Origin: an archaeon
GTDB taxonomy: Archaea > Thermoproteota > Nitrososphaeria > Nitrososphaerales > UBA183
DNA: 39,120 nucleotides
Assembly (NCBI GenBank): GCA_021828185.1
Contig: JAKASI010000006.1
Coordinates: 14,810-53,929, forward strand
Direction of reading: 5' to 3'
A model generated the notes under the pieces. That model searched no databases. It saw only the letters and a program-made list of their open reading frames with translations, and was not told the DNA's origin. A program made the translations under genes and the position numbers. Each line of letters opens with the position of its first letter. The stretch's first letter is position 1. Shown here piece after piece: positions 31,477 through 37,755 of this stretch.

Positions 31477-33150
31477 CTAAGTGCCTGTTATCGGCTGGAT
31501 TGGGAGTGGTTCTCCGTGTTCGCCAGCTGCGCACCCGCAGCCCTGCACATGGCCACCGCGCCTCAGAGTACCTCTGTAGAGGCCTTCCTCCAGCTTCCTG
31601 CCGGTCTTCGCTTCCCATTGCGCGATTGGCATACCGTACTTCTGTTGAATCCGGTCACGATACCATTCTGGGAGAACGTTGAATGAACAGAATGGGATTA
31701 TTCTAAGGTCTGGCGTCAGATAGTGGATGTCGCACCTCTGTAGCCTCTCTTCGTCCTGATTGTACTTGTCCTGGAAGTGCATCATCCCGAGGAACATGCT
31801 CTTCAGGTGGAACTGTCCCACGGCGGCGTAGTCGTGCTTTACCAGGGCGTCTGTAAGGAGCTTCGCGAAGCTGAGGCTCTTGGGTTGCTTCTCCTTGTTT
31901 ACGAAGGAAGAAATCTGCGTCAGCACCTTCGCGGCCACAAGGTAACGGTTTGAGCCTGAGTAGATCTCTTCCTGCTTCTCATCCAGGTACTCGATCATCC
32001 CTGGGATGTCGACGAACTCGGGGAGAGGGACGAGCCTCTTCCTGTCCGGGTCGTTGAAGACGTAGGTACCTGCGCCGCAGGCGAAGTGTATCGAGAGCTC
32101 GTACTGCTCCTTCTTTGTGAAGGCTTCGATGAAACCCGTGACAGGCGAGCAGGAGGGGACAGGGAACCAGCCGTCCTTCGATATCATCCCGTCGGTCTGG
32201 TCTTCGATGCGCTCGATGCAGTCAGGAATCGTGATCCTGTACTTCGCCCTCTCAGTCTTGGTAAGCCTGCCTGTCAGGGAGACCGGCTGGAAGTTGACCG
32301 CATGGACCGTATCGATGTTCTTCTGGCCGAAGCGGATGATGTCGCCCAGCTCGTGATCGTTGATCGACTTTATGACCGTCGGGACCAGGACGACCCCGAC
32401 CCCCACCTTGCGGCAGGCGTCGATGGCATAGGGCGCCTCCCAGTGGTTCTTCGGGTTGGTCTTCGGGGAGACCCCGTCGAAGCTCATGTAGAGGTTCGAG
32501 ACCCCTGCGTCCTTCAGCCGCTTGGCGAGCCCTGGGTTCAGCGCCAGGTTGATGCCGTTGGTGTTAAGCTGTATGTGGTCTACCCCCTCCTCCTTCAGTA
32601 TCTTGATTATCGTTGGGAGGTCCTCGCGGATGGTTGGCTCTCCGCCCGTGATCTGGACCGAGTTCCCTGCGACTGGCCTCTCAGCCTTCAACGAGCGGCC
32701 CATCTCTCTGATCTGGTCGAGGGTCGGCTCGTAGACGTAGGCTCCTTCCAGGCCCTTCTTGACGTAGAAGAAGCAGTACCAGCAGGTCAGGTCGCACCGG
32801 TTCGTCACAATGATGTTGGACAGGCCCGTGTGTGAAAGGTGGTTCGAGCAGAGGCCGCAGTTCGCGGGGCATGAGCAGACGTCCATCGGGACGTTTGCAG
32901 CGTGCGTTCCCTTGCCGTCCTTCCAATAGCGTGAGAACTTGCTGTACATCTCGTAGGAGCCGAAGTAGAGCTCCTCCGTCTCGCCGTGCTCTGGGCAAGT
33001 CTTTGTCATCCAGACCTTGCTTTCGCGCTCGAAGATGATCGCGGGCAGAATCCTGTTGCAGTCGGGACAGATGGACTGCGTCTGGCGGATGAAGTTCCCC
33101 TTGGAAACTTCTTTCCTAAGTTCTAGGCTGACGTCTGCGATTTGGGCCAT
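31477..33150 (-). CDS. tes: Tetraether lipid synthase-like radical SAM protein
   Basis: A 557-residue radical SAM enzyme that matches the tetraether synthase (Tes) group, which joins isoprenoid chains of diether lipids into GDGT membrane-spanning lipids. The N-terminal metal site has Cys28, 31 and 52. A second cluster region has Cys92, 94, 98 and 101 (VCSCPANCGLC). The radical SAM motif CxxxCxxC is Cys119, 123 and 126 (NRCDLTCWYCF), followed by GGEPTIRED. C-terminal Cys residues (HFACGAG, PFCSFN, VQGCGCAAG) probably bind a further cluster. ATG 33150 is preceded by a perfect hairpin and a TTATATC box. A 3' copy lies at 22282. Assignment rests on family resemblance. Confidence 0.85.
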   Translation of the reverse strand: MAQIADVSLELRKEVSKGNFIRQTQSICPDCNRILPAIIFERESKVWMTKTCPEHGETEELYFGSYEMYSKFSRYWKDGKGTHAANVPMDVCSCPANCGLCSNHLSHTGLSNIIVTNRCDLTCWYCFFYVKKGLEGAYVYEPTLDQIREMGRSLKAERPVAGNSVQITGGEPTIREDLPTIIKILKEEGVDHIQLNTNGINLALNPGLAKRLKDAGVSNLYMSFDGVSPKTNPKNHWEAPYAIDACRKVGVGVVLVPTVIKSINDHELGDIIRFGQKNIDTVHAVNFQPVSLTGRLTKTERAKYRITIPDCIERIEDQTDGMISKDGWFPVPSCSPVTGFIEAFTKKEQYELSIHFACGAGTYVFNDPDRKRLVPLPEFVDIPGMIEYLDEKQEEIYSGSNRYLVAAKVLTQISSFVNKEKQPKSLSFAKLLTDALVKHDYAAVGQFHLKSMFLGMMHFQDKYNQDEERLQRCDIHYLTPDLRIIPFCSFNVLPEWYRDRIQQKYGMPIAQWEAKTGRKLEEGLYRGTLRRGGHVQGCGCAAGEHGEPLPIQPITGT

Positions 33151-33151
33151 C

Positions 33152-33174
33152 GGGAGATTGCCTTGGAATCTCCC
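33152..33174 (-). promoter_or_regulatory. Perfect inverted repeat between the tes TATA box and its ATG
   Basis: GGGAGATT, 7 nt, AATCTCCC: arms of 8 bases, all paired, ending 2 bases before the tes ATG. A TTATATC box (about 33195-33189 on the minus strand) places transcription start near the repeat. It could be a repressor site or an mRNA hairpin over the start. Confidence 0.65.
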
Positions 33175-33221
33175 TACCTCCCAGCAGATATAAGCATTTT
33201 AACTTTACAGAGGGTGAAAAG

Positions 33222-33407
33222 TTAAGAAGTGCCTGATTCAGCGACAAGGGGATGGCTTGCTTGCACGCCTGGAACGCTCACTACCTTCCTGGAAGGCATG
33301 ACGATGAGGAGGGTGCCGCAGCCTTTGCACCTGAGGTAGGAGTTGACGCCGTCATCGGTCTTCTGTTCGCCCATGAACTCGACGGACTCGTGCTTGCAGC
33401 CGGTCAC
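33222..33407 (-). CDS. Small zinc-ribbon protein
   Basis: A 61-residue protein starting at GTG 33407. Cys4 and His6 (GCKHE), then Cys30 and Cys33 (LRCKGCGTLLIV), form a C-x-H...C-x-x-C zinc-ribbon-like pattern. The frame is open far upstream, antisense to the TrmB gene, but a CTAAAT box (minus strand, 33436-33431) lies 24 bases before this GTG, supporting a leaderless start. The protein at 34698 has the same style of ribbon. Function is unknown. It lies between tes and the TrmB gene. Confidence 0.6.
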   Translation of the reverse strand: MTGCKHESVEFMGEQKTDDGVNSYLRCKGCGTLLIVMPSRKVVSVPGVQASHPLVAESGTS

Positions 33408-33454
33408 GTAACGGAGGATCCCGTGTCGGGATTTAGACGTTTGGGGGCTGCTGA
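33408..33454. promoter_or_regulatory. Divergent region sharing one TATA-like box
   Basis: The 47-base gap between GTG 33407 (minus) and ATG 33455 (plus) has a single AT-rich box, ATTTAG at 33431-33436. It lies 24 bases from the minus start and about 19-24 bases from the plus start. One box may therefore serve both leaderless genes. Confidence 0.45.
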
Positions 33455-34219
33455 ATGAGCCTGAGCGAGCGGGCCGCCACCTCAATGGAGGGCCTTGGGT
33501 TGACCGGAAGCGAGGTGAAGGCGTACGTGGCGCTGCTGAAAGGGGGGACGATGACCGCGAGCGACGTGAGCAGGGAGGCAAGGATACCTTACTCGAAGGT
33601 CTACGACGCCCTCGAATCGCTGCACAGACGGGGGCTGGTCGAAGAGCAGAAGAGCAGGCCGATAGTTTACACCGCAAAGCCGCCAGACACGGCCCTCGAC
33701 GAGCTGAGGGCGAGGCAGGAGACGGAGCGGAAGGAGAAGGAACAGGTCGCCCTGGAGGAGCTGATGAGCATATACGTCAGCAGGGGCGAACAGGAGAAGC
33801 CGGACATATGGATCATGCGGGGGACCAACGAGATCCTCTCCCGCGTCAAGAACCTGCTACTGAACTGCAGGACGGAGCTCCTCATCGCGCTCCCCGCCCA
33901 GCTCGCGCCCTTTACGGACAGGATAGAGCCCCTCATGGCTGCGCTGAAAGAGAAGGGGGTGAAGTGCCACATCCTGACTTCGCCAGACCTCCCCAAGGAG
34001 GCCTCTGAACCCCTGGCGAAGTACGCCGACGTGAGGACAAGGAAGACGATGTACGGCGGGGGCCTCATCTCCGATTCGAGGGAGGTCGTGCTCCTGCTTG
34101 GGGGCGGAGAGCAGGGAGGCCTCCCCCTTGCGATATGGGCGTCTCACCACGGCCTTGCCAGCTTCGCGAAGGACTATTTCGAGTTCCTCTGGGACTCTCC
34201 GGGGACCACCGGGATTTGA
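33455..34219 (+). CDS. TrmB-family transcription regulator
   Basis: A 254-residue regulator. The TrmB winged helix is at residues 8-75 (LGLTGSEVKAYVALLKGGTMTASDVSREARIPYSKVYDALESLHRRGLVEE). A helical linker follows (about 85-115), then the effector domain (IWIMRGTNEILSRVKNLLLNCRTELLIALP onward, ending KDYFEFLW). TrmB proteins sense sugars or other small ligands; the ligand here is unknown. Its stop overlaps the start of the next, related gene, so they are translationally coupled. Confidence 0.9.
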   Translation: MSLSERAATSMEGLGLTGSEVKAYVALLKGGTMTASDVSREARIPYSKVYDALESLHRRGLVEEQKSRPIVYTAKPPDTALDELRARQETERKEKEQVALEELMSIYVSRGEQEKPDIWIMRGTNEILSRVKNLLLNCRTELLIALPAQLAPFTDRIEPLMAALKEKGVKCHILTSPDLPKEASEPLAKYADVRTRKTMYGGGLISDSREVVLLLGGGEQGGLPLAIWASHHGLASFAKDYFEFLWDSPGTTGI

Positions 34220-34593
34220 GCCGGCGCGTGAAGGCGCCTTTTCGGGACGAGGACGTCGTCGCTAGGCTAGGGGCCGAAGCGGGACTTTCCCGGGACGACG
34301 CGCGGCTCTACCTCAGGCTCCTGCGCGACGGGCACATCCCTGTGGCCGAGGCAGGGAAGGCGTCGACCCTCCTCGGCAGGGGCATGGCGATCATCTCCGG
34401 GGACGGGAAGAGGGTCGTTCCCGTGCACCCACGGCTCGGGATCGCCAACCACTACAGGACCTGGAGGGAGGCGATGGTCAAGGAGATCAACGAGCGGAGG
34501 ATGCGCATCGACAGGCTGATACTGGAGCTGATCCCTGTCTACGAGGCCGCGACAGAAGTGGAGGCCGAACGCAAAGCCCACCGTGACCAGTGA
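34216..34593 (+). CDS. Short TrmB-like winged-helix protein without effector domain
   Basis: A 125-residue protein. Residues 12-55 (DEDVVARLGAEAGLSRDDARLYLRLLRDGHIPVAEAG) resemble the TrmB helix-turn-helix entry. A GMAIISGDGKRVVPVHPRLGIANHYRTW segment and a coiled-coil tail (about 85-120) follow, but there is no ligand domain. TTG 34216 overlaps the TrmB stop (TTGA); GTG 34228 is an alternative. It may form a heterodimer with the preceding regulator. Confidence 0.6.
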   Translation: MSRRVKAPFRDEDVVARLGAEAGLSRDDARLYLRLLRDGHIPVAEAGKASTLLGRGMAIISGDGKRVVPVHPRLGIANHYRTWREAMVKEINERRMRIDRLILELIPVYEAATEVEAERKAHRDQ

Positions 34594-34697
34594 CTGCTCG
34601 ACTGGCGTGGGAGACACAACATTTTTGGGGAGTCGATTTCAGCGCTGAGCAGGTACCATGGCGCTTCTAGCCCCGCGGTGTGGAGGCTGCTGAGGAA

Positions 34698-35126
34698 ATG
34701 ACAGAGGGTTGCAGCCACGAAGAGATCGTATTCATCGGCATGGTGAACGTGAACCGCGACAACTACCTGCAGGGGGTCGTCGACGTCTGGAGGTGCAGGG
34801 GGTGCAAGAGGCTCTTCTGCGACGACAAGAGGTACGGGGAGCCGCTGAAGGCGAGCGTCGGCTTTGAGGCCATCCCAGACGACGAGGAGTGGGCGGTCCT
34901 CACGTGCACGACGATGAAAGACGTCTACATGAACAGTCTCGGCGCCAAGCCGGGGAAGAAGATAACCCACGCCTGCCGCGACGGCCAGGTGCTCGAGTTC
35001 GTCGTCGGAGGGGACTACTCCCTCAGCCCGAACACGCCCAGCCCGATACACAGGCTGTACCTCGTAAAGGACAACATCAACAAGAACATCGAGGCAGGAC
35101 ACTACAGGCTGACGATGGCGAGATGA
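34698..35126 (+). CDS. Zinc-ribbon protein, unknown function
   Basis: A 142-residue soluble protein with Cys5-x-His7 (GCSHEE) and WRCRGCKRLFC about 35 residues later, a zinc-ribbon-like site similar to that of the small protein at 33222. The rest has mixed alpha/beta character (AVLTCTTMKDVYMNSLGAKPGKKITH). ATG 34698 has GAGG just upstream; GTG 34680 is possible. Its stop overlaps the next start in ATGA, so the two are coupled. Confidence 0.6.
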   Translation: MTEGCSHEEIVFIGMVNVNRDNYLQGVVDVWRCRGCKRLFCDDKRYGEPLKASVGFEAIPDDEEWAVLTCTTMKDVYMNSLGAKPGKKITHACRDGQVLEFVVGGDYSLSPNTPSPIHRLYLVKDNINKNIEAGHYRLTMAR

Positions 35127-35554
35127 CCTCCTTCCGCGGAAGGGTGGCGGGGGGTCTCACCGTACTGGAAGCGGTCTGGGCGCTCTACTCGTATTTCGGG
35201 GTCGGTCCCAACAGCTGCCCCCTCGGCGGCTGCCCGGGTCCGCAGCTCAGCCCGCTGTATGGCGACGCAACTATTATTCTGGCAGTCATAGTCCTGATCG
35301 ACGGGGCCGTCGGGCTCTGGGGGGCCGGACTTGCCTACACCGCAGGAGCGGTCCTCTCCGCCGCGCTGCTGGCGCTGACCGCCTACGCGACCTGGGTGGA
35401 CCTGGGATACCCATACCTTTCGGGCGAGGTGGAAGGAGGGGTGGTGGGCTGCTCGGTTGCTTTGCTTGCCTTGGCGGGGAACATCTTGGCCTCGCGGTCC
35501 CAGAGCGGGCTTTCGGAGCAGGCTAACCCGATGAACCTCCCTGTCTTCGGCTAA
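35123..35554 (+). CDS. Small integral membrane protein
   Basis: A 143-residue protein with four hydrophobic helices and a Cys-containing loop after the first (NSCPLGGCPGPQ). The longer open frame upstream from 34889 lies over the preceding gene and is not credible. ATG 35123 overlaps the preceding stop by 4 bases (ATGA). Family unknown. Confidence 0.65.
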   Translation: MTSFRGRVAGGLTVLEAVWALYSYFGVGPNSCPLGGCPGPQLSPLYGDATIILAVIVLIDGAVGLWGAGLAYTAGAVLSAALLALTAYATWVDLGYPYLSGEVEGGVVGCSVALLALAGNILASRSQSGLSEQANPMNLPVFG

Positions 35555-36108
35555 AGGGCGAAGTTCTCGAATCTCCTGGTCTCGATGATCCTGTGCACAT
35601 TCTGCCGCAGGCGCACGAGGTCGAAGCCGTGGAACGGCGTACCGGAGTACTCGAGCTGTGGTGCAGACCGCCTTAGGACCCCCAGGGCGACTTCGCCTTC
35701 CCCCTTCTGGTGGTGGACGAAGGCTGCACAGACGAGGATGATCCCCTGCAGGAGGCGCTTCTCCTCCCCGGTCTTGGTCCTCCACGCCCCCTCCAGGACC
35801 TCGTGGCTCTCCCAATAGCGCTCGGCGTTGAACAGCTCCCTTGCTTCCGCGAACAGCTCTTCCTCTGCCTTGTATGGAGGTGCGACGTTCAAGTCCTTTG
35901 TGAACTCGAAGGAGGCCAGCGGCCGGATGGCGGAGACGAATAGTTCGAAGTCCTCCCTGCTGGGGCTGAAGACGTCTATTTCGAGGGCGCCGTATGACGT
36001 CCACTTCGGGTTCTTCGGGTCGACCCCGAGGGCCTTGGCTATGGTCCGGACGCTCTCAAGGAGACTCTCGCTCGGCGCATCAGCCTTCAGCCGGACCAGA
36101 AACCGCAT
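35551..36108 (-). CDS. DUF309-family protein
   Basis: A 185-residue protein. The C-terminal half is DUF309: EARELFNAERYWESHEVLEGAWR, then LLQGIILVCAAFVHHQKGEGEVALGVLRRSAPQL, with the conserved E-W-H pattern. The N-terminal about 80 residues form an added alpha/beta domain (MRFLVRLKADAP, then GALEIDVFSP). ATG 36108 is preferred to 36123 because a TTAAAG box on the minus strand ends 25 bases upstream. The role of DUF309 is not established. The last 4 bases overlap the convergent membrane gene. Confidence 0.82.
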   Translation of the reverse strand: MRFLVRLKADAPSESLLESVRTIAKALGVDPKNPKWTSYGALEIDVFSPSREDFELFVSAIRPLASFEFTKDLNVAPPYKAEEELFAEARELFNAERYWESHEVLEGAWRTKTGEEKRLLQGIILVCAAFVHHQKGEGEVALGVLRRSAPQLEYSGTPFHGFDLVRLRQNVHRIIETRRFENFAL

Positions 36109-36307
36109 GCGGCCCGAATGCATTCATGCAACGCTTTAATGTTGAGCGCCACTCTTGGAACCCGTGGGTGATGACCTGATTAGCCTGACTGAACCGCAGA
36201 TGTCGAGGATCTTGAGTAGAGGAACCCACAACCCTTACCATGGCCGTCTTTGAGACAGGAATTGCTTTATAACCAGTAAAACGCGTCGCGGCTTCAGGCG
36301 ACGCACC

Positions 36308-36784
36308 GTGGTTGAGCTCGACCTTACGTGCAACTTGGAGGGGTTCAGGAGATTCCTGATCAACAGTACCTGCCGGAGCTACATCCCAGAGTCATACTTC
36401 CGCGACCCCGAGGTCTTTCCGGAGAAAGCAGGAGACACGGGCTCCATCTATGTGGAGGCAGTCGACAAAGTCGACCTCAAGAAGATGAGGGACATAACCT
36501 TCATCAACGCGAAGGACGTCCTGGGGATTATCTACACATCCAAGAGTGGGAACACCAAGCTGAAGTGGAGGCAACTGAGAGGAAGAATCGGAAGGCTGTC
36601 CGGAGATGCCTCTGGCAACTCCCTCGTCAACCTCTCCATGGCGAGGATCCTGTCACCCGAAGACGTCGAGGCGATCATGGCAAACCAGCAGCCCGAGGGA
36701 GAGGAGCCAGCGCAAGCGCCCGAGGCGGCTGAGCAGGGAGGGGCGGAGCAATCTCAGGCGCAGCCGGACGCCCCACCCGAGTGA
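36308..36784 (+). CDS. Conserved hypothetical protein with acidic Gln/Ala/Pro-rich tail
   Basis: A 158-residue protein I do not recognise. Residues 1-115 look folded (LDLTCNLEGFRRFLINSTCRSYIPESYF, then DITFINAKDVLGIIYTSKSGNTKLKWRQLRGRIGRL). The last about 35 residues are a low-complexity tail rich in Glu, Gln, Ala and Pro. GTG 36308 lies about 36 bases after a TTTATAA box (36266-36272). Confidence 0.6.
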   Translation: MVELDLTCNLEGFRRFLINSTCRSYIPESYFRDPEVFPEKAGDTGSIYVEAVDKVDLKKMRDITFINAKDVLGIIYTSKSGNTKLKWRQLRGRIGRLSGDASGNSLVNLSMARILSPEDVEAIMANQQPEGEEPAQAPEAAEQGGAEQSQAQPDAPPE

Positions 36785-36861
36785 GCCGTCTCCGCCCTGA
36801 AAGCGAAGCGCAAAACACGGACGCTGACTTTATACCCGTGCGAATGGGCCTTCCCCTTGAA

Positions 36862-37197
36862 ATGGGCAAGGTGAAGGTAAGCAGGATAAGCGGGGTTACC
36901 GACCCGCTCACCGGGCTCCCTGCAAAACAGATCGAGCTGGTGGAGGTCAGAGACTCGAGGAGGCCCGAGATGTTTCCTGCCAACGACGAAGCTCGCGTGG
37001 TCCAGGGGATGGTCTCCCAACTGCAGTCCATGGGACTGATGCCGCAGATGCGGGAGATTGGCTACTCCAAGGTAATCATGACCCTGACGGAGTCTGAGTA
37101 TGACATGCTCGGCATGAGACTCGACGTGAACGAGATCTACGAGCTGGATATCCGAAACGGGTCGATATCGCTGAAGAAGATGACCGAAGGCACCTGA
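36862..37197 (+). CDS. Conserved hypothetical protein, possibly arcadin-1-like
   Basis: A 111-residue protein: a short N-terminal strand pair (MGKVKVSRISGVTDPLTGLPAKQIELVEV), then ARVVQGMVSQLQSMGLMPQM, and a C-terminal strand region ending IRNGSISLKKM. The VTDPLTG...K-x-IELVE pattern reminds me of the arcadin-1 domain of archaeal cytoskeleton clusters, but this is from memory and no crenactin gene is present. The frame is open from GTG 36781, but CTTTATAC (36828-36835) sits about 27 bases before ATG 36862, supporting a leaderless start there. Confidence 0.55.
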   Translation: MGKVKVSRISGVTDPLTGLPAKQIELVEVRDSRRPEMFPANDEARVVQGMVSQLQSMGLMPQMREIGYSKVIMTLTESEYDMLGMRLDVNEIYELDIRNGSISLKKMTEGT

Positions 37198-37209
37198 AGG
37201 GCGACAAAA

Positions 37210-37677
37210 ATGGCTGGTTCTCCCCGCGTCGGCGACAGGGCCCCCGACTTCACGCTCAAGGGACCTGACGGCCGGATGATCTCACTGCACGACTACGCCG
37301 GGTCAAAGAACGTGGTGATCTACTTCTATCCGAAAGACTTCACTGCCGGCTGCACCGCCGAGACCAAAGCCTTCGGGGAGAACTACGAAGGCATCCTCGA
37401 TCTGGGCGCGGAGATCTTGGGGATCAGCTCCGACTCTGCTGAGAGCCATGGGACCTTCGCGCAGGAGTGCGGCGCAAGGTTCCCACTGCTAGCAGACACC
37501 GGGGGGAAGGTGAGGGAGATGTATGGGGCGAAGTCGTCGCTAGGCCTCATCCCGGGTCGCGTGACCTTCGTGGTCGACAAGAAGGGGGTAGTCAGGCACG
37601 TGTTCTCATCCCAGCTGAGGCCAAAGCAGCACATATCCGAAGCCATCGAAGCGTTGAAGACAATCTCTGACCAGTGA
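37210..37677 (+). CDS. Peroxiredoxin of the PrxQ/Bcp type
   Basis: A 155-residue thiol peroxidase. The peroxidatic Cys48 is in YPKDFTAGCTAETKAF. The usual PrxQ resolving Cys five residues later is absent (Thr/Lys there). Cys87 (AQECGARFPLL) is the only other Cys and might resolve, or the enzyme could act as a 1-Cys type. The family fold is otherwise complete (APDFTLKGPDG at the start; GRVTFVVDKKGVVRHVF late). A likely role is detoxifying H2O2 and organic hydroperoxides. Confidence 0.9.
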   Translation: MAGSPRVGDRAPDFTLKGPDGRMISLHDYAGSKNVVIYFYPKDFTAGCTAETKAFGENYEGILDLGAEILGISSDSAESHGTFAQECGARFPLLADTGGKVREMYGAKSSLGLIPGRVTFVVDKKGVVRHVFSSQLRPKQHISEAIEALKTISDQ

Positions 37678-37686
37678 TGTCTTCTT

Positions 37687-37701
37687 GGTCAGGTCCTGAC
37701 C
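37687..37701. repeat. Inverted repeat GGTCAG-GTC-CTGACC
   Basis: Perfect 6-base arms with a 3-base spacer, just after the PrxQ stop and before a CTTAAG box that precedes the last gene. It could be an operator for the downstream gene or a short terminator hairpin. Confidence 0.4.
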
Positions 37702-37755
37702 TTCCTGCCAACCCTTAAGTTCGGCGGATGGGTCGGGCCCAAAGGAGACTAACGG

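Noticed and set aside
32086..32835. Plus-strand open frame inside the tes gene
   Set aside because: No recognisable motif; it lies entirely opposite the radical SAM core.
35102..36004. Minus-strand frame spanning the membrane gene and DUF309
   Set aside because: Arg/Gly/Pro-rich; both real genes in the region have clear domains or helices in other frames.
36167..36215. Candidate C/D-box sRNA (GTGATGA followed by CTGA)
   Set aside because: A C box and a CTGA at a plausible distance exist, but the C' and D boxes are too degenerate.
36151..36240. Two GGAACCC motifs as a further copy of the shared dyad promoter
   Set aside because: No GGAAC-N4-GTTCC dyad and no start codon at the fixed spacing.
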